Notes: generated from the letters alone by a model not told the origin. 64,000 nucleotides of DNA from Camarhynchus parvulus (GCF_901933205.1 NC_044600.1:7354501-7418500); one strand, 5' to 3'. Shown: positions 1 through 13,870, counted from the first letter of the stretch. Numbers and translations are program-made.

Positions 1-3000
1 TGTGGAGCTTGGGGGATGTGCTGATCTAGCAATTAAAACTGCCAAGAGAGGAGAATGATGGGAAAACTGCACAAATCTAGAATGCTGAACATGTGCCTGG
101 ATGGAAACAAGACCATTTGGACCCCATAGCTCTCTTGTAGTCTGATAACACTTCTAAGACCTTGGTCCATCCACATGCACAGATGTTGACATCTGATGTG
201 GTCTTGGTGAGCCTTCCAGAGGAGTGAGGACAACGTGTTTAAACCAACCCCAGCAGGAAGTACTGCCATAAAAAACACTTCTCAAGAGTTAAAAATACTA
301 GTTACCAACTGCCACCACATTTCAGTGGTATTCCAGCTGGTCAATAAGAGCAAAGGCATGCAGTTGATATTTTGTTAAGGGTAACAACTTAAGGAGAGGG
401 GCAAAGTTAGGCTTTGCGTAGGGCACATGGCATTTCCAGGGCATTTCTTTGAAATTTTTTTTTGCTCTATAATCCATAAAAAAGTAAGCAGAAAAGAGTC
501 CAGAGTAACCAACTCCCTAGTTTAACTGGCCTATGAGTAATGATACCAAATAACTTCTGCTTTAGGAGCAGCATCAGGCTTTGCTCTTCCAGTCATCTTA
601 ATTTTCTGATGCTGCAAGCTGTGCAGGAGCTGTGCAGGAAACATCCATTTCCTGAATATGTATCTTTGCTTTCATCCCTAAAGGGATAATTCAGAATATG
701 GGACAGACATAGTATTTACTGTGGGCACTGCACCTGTCAAGGTAACATTACTATGGAATGGAGGGTAGAAACCACTTCTCTGCTAGATAAAATGGATAAA
801 CTGGCTCATTAGCTCTGGGCACTTCCTTGCTAACCTTGTCCTCTACCTGTGATGTGATTATTTGTGAAGCTGTAGCTGTAAGGCTCTCCAGAGCCTTGAA
901 AGATGCATGTTTTAAGAGTATCTTCTCATTTTGTTTTATAATCGTGGTGCAGCCTCTGCTGTGCAGTTCCAGAGGTTGAGATGCTGTGCATGGATGTGAT
1001 GTAACCCCACCCAGCTGGTCATCAGTGCCTTGGAAAGGCTTTGTGGTTGTTATTGCTTAACTGCCAGCCCTGCCTTAGCCATGGGTTGAGCCAGGCTCCT
1101 GCTCACCTTGCTCCTTGCAGAGCAGAGGCTGAAGAGCAAATAGGGTTGTTTCAGCAGTGGAGAACCCTTTTGAGCTTTTAAATAAAGGTCTCTAAAATTT
1201 CCACCGTGGTGTGGCTGGGCTGAGGTAACCTGATCTTTGGAAAAGTGCCTTTGTGCTGTAGTTTACAGAAGGGCTTCTTGATTAACAAAGACTGAATGCG
1301 GGTTAGTTAAGCTGTAGCCATTGTATTCAAGGTCACTGTTAATTTTTTTAATTGCAAGCTTTCTCCCAAGTCTGGGGTTGGAAATGAGACTTGCTGTGTC
1401 AAGCTCTCAGAAAGGGCTGGAAATTGTGGCATTTCATTCTGCAATTACTCTGTTTCACTCTGCCCCTTCCCTTTATCTAACAGGAAAATAAGCTTTTTAA
1501 AGCTCTGTACATAGATTTTTAGTTCATTGCTGATACTAGAAGCCCCAAAGTCTCTGGGAAGAGCCTGATGCTCAGTCTCTGGCATATCATAAAATATCAT
1601 AAAGCCAGCCAGGGGAAGGGCAGGGACATCACAAGGGCGTGCCTGTGGCTAGGGACTTACAGGAGGTCTTTCCCTTCATGGGTCATGGTGGAGCTCTGGA
1701 GGTTCTTGCCAAAAGGGAAACAGTGGCATGCTTAAGGAGTCCTCAGAAGGAGTGGGAGCACCAGGGTGGGAGATTGTGCATGTCTGCTGTGCTGTTACTC
1801 CTGGGCATCTCTGGGGGCTGCTGGATGGTTTTCACCTGCTGTAGCCCAGCTGGAAGGAGGGTCATTCCTCCACACTCCTGCTGCTCCTGCCTTCTTTGCC
1901 CACGCCTGCCTGTGGACAGGAGCAGAGGAAGGACCCACAAACAGCACACCACTCTGAAACACGATGTTTGAGGGCTTGCATGCTGGAGGGGAAGTCCAGC
2001 CTCTCATGACTCCCTGTCAAGGAGAATTTTCTTGCCCTCCCTGAATGATTCCTGGGCTTCTGATTCCAGTCTTCTGCATTGTTTCTACCTATATATTCAA
2101 CACAAGCACAAGTAGGAAGCCTGCAGCACCTGACAGCACGGGAAAGGTGAAAGAGTGCTTTATGCCTGATCCTGGTCCACATTCCCTCTAAAGAGTTTTC
2201 CCTTACTCCTTTCCTAGACAGAATATAAGGAGGCAGAACAGAGATTCTAGTCTCTGGTCTTCTCAGATGCCTCAATGTTCCCTAAATAATACTCCCCTGG
2301 GTTAATGCTGTCCTTGCACGTTTTTAAGGTGAAGCTCCTTGCAGTCTCATTCCTAGCAGGCAGTTGGCTGCTCTTGCACTTGAGCTCTGGTGATCCTGGC
2401 AGAGCAGCGTCTGCATGGTGCGTGTGGCGAGTCCCAGTTCTGTTTTTTGTGACCTGAATGCATGGAACAGCTTGTTCTCTGCTGTCTGTTAACCCTTGGA
2501 AAGACACTTCCTCTTGTGCTCCTTCCTTCTGCATTGGCAGTGCTCAGCAGGGTCAGCTCTGCACTTCGGGTTTGAGGGCAGAGCCTGCGAGGGAGTTAAT
2601 TGCTGAGTGATGATGGCTCTCTCCAGCTGAAGGTCTGCTCCCATGAGCTATTTAAGCCTCTGTTTCTTGTATCTCTGTGCCAATCAGATTAGCTGATGCC
2701 AGGAAACAGACCACGGCCTGCTTGCTCTTGAATGCACCCTTTTTCCTCCTTACCTGTTTATCCCAGTCAAGCCCCTTTCCGCTCTGCCTCGGTTCTTTAA
2801 TTTAGCTTTGTTCCTTCCTTTTCATTTTCACAGCCTTACTCTGGCCCATCTTGTCTCCCTGAGGCTGCCTCTCTGGGTTTTGACATCCAGCCTTAACAAC
2901 AGTCAGTCCTGTTTCCTGTCATAGTCATGACTGCTCTCTTTGCAGAGCCATGTGCCCCTCTGCACTTCTGCACTGAGCTTTTTGTGCACTTGATTCCCTC

Positions 3001-6000
3001 CGTGTTTACGCTGTTGTAACTTGGATTCCTTTTAAATTGCAGTGTGAGATCCACAGGTCAGTGGAGCTGCTCGAGGGGCTCATCTTCCCAGGGAATCAGG
3101 TTGGGGAGGGGAGTGTGGCTGAGAACTGCCCCTCAGTCATTTCCCAGGGCTGCTGCCACCCCGCTGTCTGTGCACCCCCAGGCACCACTCTGCTCTTCTC
3201 CCAGCTGGACCCCTCCACTCAGTCACTGATTTTGGCAAGGGATTTGTTGCAAAAAAAAAATAAAAAGCTCTAAACCCCCTCAGGCTCACAGGACCAAGCG
3301 TTCCAGCCTGGCCCTCTGTGCCAAAACAGGCCCATCCCCTGCCTCTTGTGAGGCCCCACCTTTATCCTTCTTCTAAAAATAAAACGCAATGACATTCCTT
3401 CCTAGTTACTCTGTTCTCTTATTCTGACCTCATTAGACTTTCCCAATAGAAAATTTCATTGAACTCCTCTATTAGTGGTGAAAACAAACAAGACCATTGG
3501 ACTTCCTCTGGAAAAAATGCATCTATATAACAGGGAATTGCAGGGAGCCAAATTTCCACTGCTGAGTTTGTGCTGTACACATATGTTCCCTCGTATGCGT
3601 TTAGTAAACAAAGTTGTCTTCACACTAAGAAGAATTTAAAACAATTTATCCTTTATATCTGATTTTCCCCCCTTGTTGGAAGAAGATTGCTTCTGTAATA
3701 TTATAAGGAGCAAAGTACTGTTAGCTGGGGTTGCAAGAAAAGCCTCTTTTTTCCAGACTCTCTGAGCTAAGTGTATTTTGAGGCTTATGTATGTGCGTGG
3801 ACATAGGAATGATAACCAGGTGATGGATTGCTAAGCCACATCATAAATTCAGTTTGTTGGACACCTCTGATTACCTCCTCTGCACTCTGCCCGTAATCAT
3901 TCTCCTTCAAACATCCTTCTAATGTTCTTAACAGCAGCCAATTAAAGCAAAGACTTCGCTTGCCATCTATCCCATCTTCCCTCTGCCATCACCCAAGCTC
4001 CTTTTCTTGGGTCGGGGTACAGAAGTGCATTAATGGATGGTAGTTCAGTGCATGTGCTCAAGGTTTAACAGAATATATCCCTACTTGGGATTTTTTCTGC
4101 CAACTTTAAAATTCAGCTTGGACAGACACACATCCAAGTAGGGGTGGGTTCTTGTGTGTTCGCATGTGGCTGGGAGCTGCAGACTGCTAGCAGGAAGAGT
4201 GGGGCACATGGAAGACACTGTTCATCTGTACATCTGCCCACCTTCTTGGGCTCCTGGTTTTGATTCAGAGGTTTCATGCTGATTCAGATGCTTTCTGAAG
4301 AAAAGCATGCCCACAGGCATTAAGGGGGAAATTGAAAATAATTCAGGTCACTAAGACTTCCAGGGGGAGAGGAGTTACAGGTTGTGGTGTTACAGATGCA
4401 GGAGGGTAATGAGATAATTGAAGATCTGAGGATTTCAGTTGGTGTCAATGACTCAGGCATGTAAGGAAAAACAGAGGATATTCAGTCCCTGAAAAGTTGA
4501 TTCATCCACCTGGCAGTGAGATGAAGAGTAATGAATAACAGATTTTGGGGTGCATGGAAGGCAGGAGAGGCCAACACACTAACTCTGAATGGCTTGGGAA
4601 GTGCCTCAAGGGTGATTTTGACTTCCTCTTGCCTTTTTTAGGGCTTGGCTGTGCTGGCTTCTCTCTGCATGCACCCTGAACCCTGTTTCCCGCAGGGGCA
4701 CTGGACAGAGAGTAGAGTGGATGGTGCTTGGTGCCAAAGTATACTGCCAGAACTAGCCCTTACACCTCTAGGTGCCTTTTGGTTTGGCTGCTGCCCTGTA
4801 AGTATGACAGCAGTGCCTCCCTTGCACACTGGGAGGGTGTTTGCTGCTGCGCAAGCAGGATTGGAATTGTTGGACGTGCCTTTCATCCTGTTGCAGCCTG
4901 CTGGATTAATGGGGCAGATCTCTGTGCATGTGCATGCTTTCTGCTCTCTCTCCTCTATCCTGCTTCATTCTGTAATGGCTGTGGAGTCTGAAACAGATCT
5001 GTTCATCTGCTGCTTGTGCAGCCTTTACCGCAGCAGTTTCTTAATGCCTGATTGCAGTTCCTGTGTTTTATCTGCCAGACATCACTGAGAGGTGGGGAAG
5101 TAACAACCTCCCTTTGCAGAGGGATTAAGTGACTTGTCACTTGTGGCATCAGTGGCTGCAGCAGTGTTTGAGCCCCTGTTTCCAGGGTCCCAGTAGAGCA
5201 TCTTTCCTGTCAAAGTGATGACTACCTGTGCAATGATAATGCCTTTGGGGTTCAGGACTAGGCTGGTCTGGATTTTCACTGGTATATGGAAGTGGAAAAT
5301 ATGCTCTCAGTTGCCACTATGTTTGGTCTTCCTGCTTTCTTACATGTTCTAACTTATTTATTTTAATTCTGAAAGAAACTACTGTAAATACATTGGATGC
5401 TTTTGTTACCAGCCTTTCAGTCTCCTTCCGTCATTGCGTATTTGATTTGCAACCTGAGGATGATGTTTAGAGGTCTGAGTTGAGAAATAAGTCAAGGCTT
5501 TACTTTCTCCAGTCCTGAATTGTTTGAGAAATGTGTTTTGAGTACCTCTGTGCTTTCCATGTAGCCCATAAATGATAGGTGTTTTCCCTATTGTGCATGA
5601 GTCTCATTTTTAACACCTCATGTAACTCAGATGGACTCGAATGTAGGAGCACAAAGACTTTGGAGGCCTGCCCTGTGCGAAGGGGAAAATTACTGTCTGG
5701 CCCAGAGCAGTGGCTTTGTGATGACTGCATTGTGTTCTGGTGTGCTGTGTTTGTACCAAACTGGTTTGCTGCCAAGTTACTTATGGCTTATCCAAGCGCT
5801 CAGTACAAAGAATGTTAAAAGAAAAACTTTTTTTGTTTTCTCTGAATTCTTCCAGCTGAGAAAGAATTCAAACCACAGTCCAAATGCTGTCTCCTCTTTC
5901 TGCAGGCCTGTGGTGACCAGGTAGGGCAATTAACACTGAAGTGCCTTCAGTTGTAGTGTTTGTGTAGGAGCATATATGTGCTTATAGAAGATATAATATG

Positions 6001-8222
6001 GGACCTGCAGGGAAAGTGCCTTTTTCTTGGAGAAAAACCTGTCTCTTTGAGCAGAAGGCTCTGTGATGGAGAAGTCTGGAGTGGGAATTTTCCAGGCACA
6101 AGTATGTGTGCCTGGGCAGAGGTACCTTTGAAACACCAGACCTGGGTTGGTCTCCTCTGTATATAGAACACATCTGATACCTCCTGAAAGTCCCAGGCTG
6201 CCTCTGCAGCACAGTAAATGGCTGAGCTGAGCTCCTGTTTCGGTTTTTCTCCTGCTTGACAGAGTATATTGCCTGTCTTGAGGGCTAGGATCATGCTTGG
6301 AGCTTAGGAGATATCTGTAGGTTGTTCCTGTCAACAGAATCCTGGGAAGGGCAGTTGGGTAAAAGCATTCCCTCCCCTCAGCTGTCCCAAACACACGCAG
6401 ACACTTACCTGATTGGCAAGGACCTTGGGGGTTTCTTGAACACTGAGTAGGATAATCAGATAGATTGTGGGATACATCTGCTTGATCCTATTTCTTACGA
6501 TTACGTGGTGGGGAACAAGCCTTAATGAGCCTTGGCCTTTCCTGTCTCCTCTGCAAATTTGTTTGACTCAGTTGAGCTCCCTTTGTGCGAGACAGCTCTC
6601 TTTGTGCTTGGATATGGAAGCATCCACCTCTGAAGCTGGCTGTGCTTTGAGACGGGGTTTGGATTAGCTGACCTCCAGAGATCCCTGCCAACAATTTTTT
6701 TTCCCTTTTCTTTTGTGTTTGCAGCTGGTGTAATTGTGGTCCTAACCCCTCCCAAGCGGTGCTGGCACTGGAGAGGATTTTAGCACTGTTTCACAGCAAG
6801 TGCAGTAGCTGCTTCTGCACTGCAGAGGAAATGCTCCTTTCGGGTCAGCCACCTGCTGTAAGGCGGGTCCCTGGCCCTCTGCACTGGGAAGTTGCCTCAT
6901 GTAGGAGGCCAGAAGGGATTTGCCAGGCAGGTCCTAATAGAAGGAAGCATCCTTCTCCATGTGTCTCTTACTGGCGATGGCCTTAGTCAAGCAAAACTCC
7001 CACTTGGCTGCCTGTGATCAGCAGAGCATCCCCCAGATCCCACAGGCAGTGGGTCACTATCAGTCCTAGTAGAGAGCTGGAGTAGGAAAGGGGTCTTGAC
7101 CTCTAACTGGCTCCAAATAAGCTGATGGCAGAAAATCAAACGCCCAAAAGAACAGAAATGTGCACATGTGGTTATTCTAACAACAAATCTATTTAGTGAA
7201 AGAGGGGAAGTTCCCTTTGAAGCACCGCAATGCATGCTGCCCTGGAACACCCTATGGAAAGGTATTTGTTCTGCCAAGGCACGTGTGTGGGTCCAGCACA
7301 GCAGCTTCTGTGACTTTGTTCAAAGACAAACAAATAAACAAAAAAGCTCCTTAAACTGCAATGTTTTTGTAGTGCATTTTTGGCTTAGAAAACCCCAGCA
7401 GATAGTGAGAAATAACTCCCAGCCATTTGCCTGTGGAAGCATTTTGGAACTAATCCTGTAGGAGTAAAGGAGAGAGGAGTTCCCTGAACTTTGGTGGACA
7501 AGAACAGCTGAAGATTCAGAAGGAAGGAAAACAGACTGAAGATTTCAGGTGGCTGAGGGAATAGGAGCACCATAGTGCACATTGAAGAATGGTAGATTTC
7601 AAAAACAAAGGGATTTTTTCCATACTTCCTTAAACTCAGCATTAATTTTTCCTGTGATTGTTTGCTTCAGGGTGTAAGTGTGGAGAATTGCATGTACACA
7701 AGGGAGGATAAAGTTCCCTGCATTTGTACATTCTTTTTCTCTGCAATGAAGGGCTTCCTTCCCTCATACTACTTTATTTTGCATATTTTCCTTCCCCCCC
7801 TTGTTTTTTTTTCAGTTGCCCACCTCTGCATGTAAGAGAGGTGCTGAGGTTGTGTCAGGGCAGCTAAGAGCAGTGGGAAGCACACAGAGGCCAGTGATGC
7901 ATGATCCATTTTCCCAAGGGCAGTGCTGGCCCTGCAGAGCCCCACAGCCATCTCCCAGGGTGCCATAAACCCTGGAGTTCAGCAGGGCTGGCGAGCCTCT
8001 GAAGAGATGGGGTGCAGTTTGTACAGCCTTCCCCCCATGAGGGGCAGGAGGATGTTCCTTGTGCTGCTCTGTCCAGAGAGGTCACAACCAGTGATGGCCA
8101 CTCTCCAAAGTTTGCCTAAGCCAGCAAAATGGGAGTGTGGGGAAAGAAGGACAAGTGTTAGTGGTTCCTTCAGCACAGATTTGTGTGGTGTCTGCGTGCC
8201 CAAACATCCACCCTGTCACTTC

Positions 8223-8404
8223 TGTAGTGGGTTTATGTCCTGAAAATGAGGTTTTTCCATTGCAGCAGCATTGGGGGGTTGTTTTACTTGTGTGGGTTTA
8301 TTATTTCTGTCTGGGTTCTGCCATCCTGTTCTGAACAGACGGCGCTCAGAGCTGAGTTGACTTTTTGGCACGCGTTGTGACCCCTGGTGATTCACGGCCC
8401 CCAA
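8223..8404 (+). mobile_element. Possible degraded endogenous retrovirus LTR fragment
   Basis: The segment starts TGTAGTGGGTTTATG and runs about 180 bp to a GGCCCCCAACA end. This resembles the general form of avian LTRs, which begin TG, end CA and are followed by a primer-binding region with a GCGCCCAAC-like core. I found no matching target-site duplication, no internal retroviral coding sequence and no second copy, so this would be at best a solitary remnant. It could equally be unique sequence. Confidence 0.25.
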
Positions 8405-9859
8405 CATCTGTGATTAGACCTTGAACAGAAACTTTTCATGCATGCCCAGGGTAGAGGGAACTTGCTCTTTTTCTGAGTAACTGGTAGAAGAACAAAAGGA
8501 GGTTTATTTTCTTTTAGCTGTAAAGGTCTACCTTAAATTAAGTAAACTGTTCCCTGAGGGAGAAAGTGTCCAGGTACAGAATGTTCACAAAGGAAATATT
8601 CAAAGTGTCTGCTGTGTCCCTGAAGTGTTTGTTTTAAAGTATGAGGGCCAGAGCAAAAAATAGAAGATTATTTTCTAATTTGCAAAAGCAAAAATACCTC
8701 TTGCAGGTGACAGAAAATAAATTGACCTTCTTTGGTCCTGACACTGCAGCCCATTAAGGGCACAAGCGCTGAGGAGCCCTGGAGAAGCTGCCATTGCCGG
8801 GATGGCTCCGGTGCCAGTGCACAGCCGCGCTGTGTGCAAACTGTCACTGTTCCACCTGCAAAGGAGTCGTGTCTGTGGGAATCTGAGCACTGCTGTGCTT
8901 TATGTGAGGTAGGGGAAGAGCATTGCCATTGGTGCTTCAGCAATGGAGGTTCCATGCCTGGACTTTATGGGGGTTATTTTTGTGGTTTCTTTGGCTGTCA
9001 TCAGGCTGCACTTCTGCAGCAGTCCCAAGTAAAGCCTTGTGGTCCAATGGTGATAGCACCTACCTTGTCATGGGCTTTTCTGAGGCCCAAAATGAACATC
9101 TCTAATGTCAGCCAACTCAACTAATGTCACTGTGTTCCTGGCTTGGTAGACCCTAGATGAAGATTTTTAAATTTTTTTGTTTCACCTCCTCACTAACTTG
9201 GAAATGTGCATTATCTTAACACATGCCTCACTGCCAATAAATGTAACACTAGAACGCTTTTCAGTAAAACCTTGCCTTTGACTATAACTTTTTGGTTCCT
9301 TTGATAAGCAAGGATATAGTTTCATGTGTTTTTTACTACTTGCTATGAAAGTGGAAGAGAAAGGGAGGCTGTTGGATGGGTGGTGGTATTCTCCACAGAG
9401 TTTTCTTTCTCTTTCAGAACAAAACAGTTCAGTGTGCTATTTTCATTGCTCCCATTTCTCTTTGCCTTGCAGTGTTTCCAAGAACACTGTGTTTATTTGG
9501 AAGATTGTTTGATAATGGAAACATCTCACTGCTGTTTGGGTGAGGAGTTCCCTGTTCTGGCTTATTAAGGATGTGGTGGTAGGCACACCAAGCTCTTCCA
9601 TACTCATTAGGTGCAATAAAAAGCCCAAGTTACAGAATCATCTCAAAGGTGCAAGGACTGATGAGTGAGTGTGGCATTTGTACCGCCAGCTGAATTTAGT
9701 GCTTTGAGGAAAACCCATAGACTAAAGTCTTTTTTGGGCTGTGACAGTATCTAGACACTCAGTGAACATTAATAGCAATATTTAGTTTTAGTGGAATTGG
9801 TATAAAATTGGATGTCTTGATTTCGCAAGCACAGTTTCTCTTTTGCTGTGCCTCGAGGG

Positions 9860-9878
9860 CATCCATCCATCCATCCAT
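9860..9878. repeat. (CATC)n microsatellite
   Basis: Nearly five perfect copies of the tetranucleotide CATC, followed directly by ATGATGG, so the 3' end can fold back on the repeat. There is no coding context. Confidence 0.85.
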
Positions 9879-11444
9879 GATGGATCCGAGCCTTCATTCA
9901 CCATAACTTGCAAAACCAGGTAAAGCACACTGCAGCCTGGCAGTGTAGGGCTGAGCTTGGACTCAGGAGAGCCAGTCCTCAGTTCCATGGTCATGGGCTG
10001 GTGGTTTGAGTGGAAGAGGAGCATGGACAGCATTGCATATGATAAAAAACAGGCATAGCTGGAACTTAACCTTGGGAAAACTCCAGTGTGTCTACAGTAT
10101 CCCTATTCCTCTTCAGGTGAAGGGAATAGCTGCTGTTCTTACTCACTGGACTGTGAGTTAGGGCAACAGCACTTCTGTTTCCCAACTGAGCAGTTGTGAC
10201 CCAGAAATCCTTGAAAAACAGTAAATGAAGAACACACCTTGGCACTTCTTCCGAGTCATTTTTTCTTTAAAAAAAAAGAGAGAAAAAAGAAGAAAAAAAA
10301 TCTCTTTTAAATAGCATCATTTACACTTGGGAGCTGCTCGAATCCGTCCTGTCACATAAATTACCATTTCTGAACTCGGCTGTCAGGAAGTGTCCTCACA
10401 AGTTGACATCCATGGGGGCTGTCAGTGGAAGGGGATCAGTTTCGTGGCAAGCAGGAGGAATTCAAGCGTCAAGTGCAATACACTCGTCCTCGTGTTACCT
10501 CAAGCAGTCAGGGCATCTTAGTCCCGCCAGAGGCGAGCCCTGCTGTGACCTCTGCTCCTCAGACTGCCCTTGTTCCCCTGCACTTTGGTATCTGTAAGGC
10601 TGGGGCTGACATCTGGAGCAAGCCCCATCCTCCTGCAGCTCAGGCAATTAGAGCCTGGCCCAGCAAGTGGCCCTGGAGCAAAGGCTTCAGGGATATTGTA
10701 GTTTTTTACAGGGATAAAGGCCACAGGCTTTTCTCTCTGCTCTGCTGCTTTCTCCAGCTTTGATGCGGATGCCGTTGAAATGAGATTGGCTCATCTGGTA
10801 GTGGAGGAGCTGAGCCCTGCCAGACGGGTCTGGCTTGGTGGGAAGGGTTCAAAAGGCAGCACCTACCCTTTGTTGTATTTCCTGCAAGCTAACGAAGCCC
10901 CTGATTTCTGGAGCTACTTTTTAATCCTTGTAGGTTGTATGTTGGTTTTGGCATAGATGCTTTTTTTTTTTTAATTCCTCTTATTTGAAATATACAGGAG
11001 AACAAAGGGAATAAAATACCAGCCACCCCACACCCTCCCTCCCCAAAAAAGAGTAATACAAGGGAATTGTAAGGGTGCATTCTGGTGAGATCAGTTGTTT
11101 GCAGCCAGGAGGTGGAACCTGGAGAGCTGGAGCTGTGTGCTGTCAGTGGCGGGTTCCTGGTGAGGTGTGCTGTCCTTGGGCTGTGCGTGGGAGCCTTGCT
11201 GCAGCAGTGTGCAGCGCTCGCTGTGATGTCAGCCCTGCATGCACGCGTTTCCAGCCTTCCCCGTGACCACATGGAGAGGTATTTGCAGCAATCCAAACAC
11301 TGACAGAACTGTATTTGTTGACTTGCAGAAAAGCCTAACTCGTGCTCCTCTGGGCTGTGGTCATGTAAGCCGAAGCACGATGACTGCTGCCTGTGCTTGC
11401 TGGCCTCCCATCCTGATAAACCTGTGAAGCAGATTCATTTATTT

Positions 11445-11545
11445 AGGCCCTGATTCAGCAAAGCACTTAAGTACATGCTTCAGATTTTCTTTCCAGAAAG
11501 ACTGTTGGCATGCTCAGAGTTAAGCATGTGCTTAACTGCTCTCCT
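11445..11545. repeat. Ancient palindromic interspersed repeat (MITE-like)
   Basis: The segment opens with CCTGATTCAGCAAAGCAC. It contains inverted arms: CACTTAAGTACATGCTT at 11464-11480 pairs with AAGCATGTGCTTAACTG at 11522-11538, matching at 15 of 17 positions across a 41-nt spacer. The wording 'cctgattc..gcaaagcacttaag' is typical of old, non-autonomous palindromic elements scattered through bird, turtle and crocodile genomes (from memory, family name not assigned). Related wording recurs at about 52226-52370 and 56845-56915. Confidence 0.5.
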
Positions 11546-13312
11546 GAGTGCCCAGCAAACAAGTGATGGGGCAGTGTGTGCTGCTGCAGTGCTCTGCCAG
11601 GTGCCTTGCAGGCTGCAGAACTGCGTTATGAAAAATATATTCATTAATTTGGATCCCTCCAGTACAGGAGCTCTAGTGCCAGGGTCTGAGATGAGTCAAT
11701 CCTTCTGCAGGGAGGTGGGGTTGTTTCCACAGCACGGAAAATTTCTTGTCTCTTAAATGTTGCACAGATGAGTGTGCCCTTCTGCAGGGTGTGGTGCAGG
11801 GGCAATTTCCATCAGTTGATTTGTTTCTTCCCCCAGGAGTTGTAAAGAAAAATATCCACCGTGTTACATGTGTCTGAATGTTTTGATATTTGTAGTTTAA
11901 TGTTTTGTAGAATTCATTTGATTTACCTTTCCTTAACATGATGCCCTTCATTTTGAGGACTGAGCAGTTTAGTGCAGCCATGTACCTGTGGGCAGTGTGT
12001 GATCCTGAGCTGCATGGCTTAAGAGCAAGATCAGCATTTGGTTTGTTACACTGGGATTTCCTGAGGTTCAGGGGCTGGGAAGGCAAATGTTACTACACAG
12101 TTTGGACATCTTGGTGTTTGGTGTAACTGTGTGTTAAGTCAGACCCATCATATTCCATCCCCAGCTTTAAGAGACCCTCACTTCCCTTGGGAGTCTGAAG
12201 CTGTGGAATAGGGACTTAATCCACAAGATGGTTGTATTTCAGTCTTCTCGGAAGAACTTTTGAGAGTGCATTCTTTCTAATCCCCACCCATATCTGACCT
12301 GTTCTAGCTCGTTCTTAAGAGCTGCACCCAGCTAGTCCTTAGCTCCCTGCAGAAGGTTTCTGCCCATCTTTACCTTTCTTTTGCTTTCTGAGTTCATATG
12401 AACAGGGAGCCCACATATCAGTGAATGGGATTCCTGTATAAATTTGCCCTATTTGCAAAATTGGAATTAATTTAGAGCAGCTCTTCTTTACAAAACCCAA
12501 AAGACACGAGCATGGTTAGGTGTGCCTTTTTTCCTTCTCTTTGAAGTTTAAAACACGCTTAACAAATATGACGTTTGCAGTGTCTGTTCCCCACCTGATG
12601 TGCAAAAATGCAAAGGTCCTTCCAGAAGCATGGGTCAGACCAAGCTTTGTGATGATACCTCAAGCTGGATTGCAGGGATCTGGGCAGGTTTTGTTATTAA
12701 CTTGAGTCTAATTAAGCCTAGAAAGTACTTGCAGTGTAGGTTTAACGAGTGTTGTTTTTTCTAAATTGAAATAATTCGATCTGTGAATCAAACAGCCTCT
12801 GTGCCCCATCCCCTGCTGCTGATGACAGCCTCTTCCCACACTTCTTCCTTGGTAGCATTGTTTCCATTGTTTCCAGCTCCAGTAGGTTTCAGTTACTGAT
12901 CAGTGTAATTGCAATAACACACCAATAATGAAAGAGGAATTTAAGCTTCCTTTTTTTGTAGTTGAAGGCTCTTCTCCTACGAAAGCTTGAAATCTTAATA
13001 GCAGTCACACAGGCAACATCCCGCGCCTGTCAAATGTTTGCAGAAGTGGACGCTCCTACTTTAGGAAGATAAAGGGCTGGATTTTGGGAACTCGGAAACA
13101 GCCCAGTCCTGTCAGGCGGCAATGGTACAGCTAATATTAGAATGGGAGACTCTAGAGACAGCTTAACATTTTAGTGGATGCCAAGGAAGCCTTCAACTGG
13201 AATGCATTGAAAGTTGTTTGTTGTATAACACGAGTTGCTGGAGTCAGAGTAATTCGAGTTGCCTTTGGTCTGGTGGAAAACTACAGCTGTGAGCAATGAG
13301 TTAATTTTTTCC

Positions 13313-13333
13313 GTGTGTGTGTGTGTGTGTGTG
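13313..13333. repeat. (GT)n microsatellite
   Basis: Ten GT units plus a terminal G, about 300 bp upstream of the CpG island. It is a potentially polymorphic simple repeat. Confidence 0.9.
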
Positions 13334-13611
13334 GCTTAGGTTTCCCTGTCGGGTTTGCTCTTAGTTCTGTAGGGTCTGAATCCATGGAGGAGCGGCTCCG
13401 AGCCAGCCGTTTGTCTCCAGAGCCATCGCAGGAGCAGCCCCGCGCTGGGCATGGTTTGATGGAACACCTTGGAAAGGCCGAGCTGGACCCCGGCATGTAA
13501 CACAGCCACCAGCTGCTCTTCCTGCCTCAACGTTTCCTACAGAAAAGGGATGGGCTAGTTAATGTTAATTTAAAACAAATAATATGGTAGAGCAGAGTAT
13601 TCCCCGGTATT

Positions 13612-13870
13612 CCGGGAGGGCTCGCGCGGCGCAGCCCCCGCCGCTGTGGAGTCGGGGCTGGCCCTGAGGGTCCTGGGGCTGCGGCGCCCACCGCGGCGCT
13701 ATGAAACGGGCTCTGCTATTGGTCGGCTGCCCGCGGCTGCCGCTGCAACGGCGAGCGCCGTTGGCCGGCGCCGCCTCCCATGCGCAGCGCGGCGCGGGCA
13801 GTGCCCCCGTGCCCGCAATGGCCGCCGGCGCCGCTCCGCGCCCGCTCGCCCGCCCGAGCGGGGTCGCAGG
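13612..13870 (+). promoter_or_regulatory. MBNL3: CpG island, presumed MBNL3 promoter
   Basis: GC content and CpG density rise abruptly against an AT-rich background, with strings such as CTCGCGCGGCGC, CACCGCGGCGC and GCCGGCGCCGC. An inverted CCAAT box (ATTGG) sits at 13718-13722. CATGCGCAG near 13779 resembles an NRF1 half-site, and AATGGCCGCC near 13818 resembles a YY1 core. There is no convincing TATA box. The island lies about 0.9-1.1 kb upstream of the first MBNL3 start codon on the same strand, as expected for a housekeeping-type promoter. The exact transcription start is not visible. An alternative promoter elsewhere is possible. Confidence 0.75.

Larger units (their letters stand above)
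1..13600. other. Gene-free flanking region upstream of MBNL3
   Basis: I see no coding exon here. Open frames on both strands are short (under about 140 codons), lack recognisable domains, and contain no chain of phase-matched exons. Contents that I can name are a (CATC)n run near 9860, a possible LTR remnant at 8223-8404, an ancient palindromic repeat at 11445-11545 and a (GT)n run at 13313. In mammals the neighbour on the 5' side of MBNL3 is HS6ST2 (known synteny, from memory), but none of its coding sequence is visible here. Untranslated exons, enhancers or a long non-coding RNA cannot be excluded from sequence alone. Confidence 0.6.

Noticed and set aside
9040..9057. TGGTCCAATGGTGATAGC, resembling a tRNA A-box
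   Set aside because: There is no B-box (GGTTCRANTCC) at the right distance and no cloverleaf arms.
1..13600. Search for the 3' end of HS6ST2, the expected neighbour
   Set aside because: No sulfotransferase coding sequence was recognised on either strand. The neighbour must lie further upstream or be represented only by untranslated sequence.
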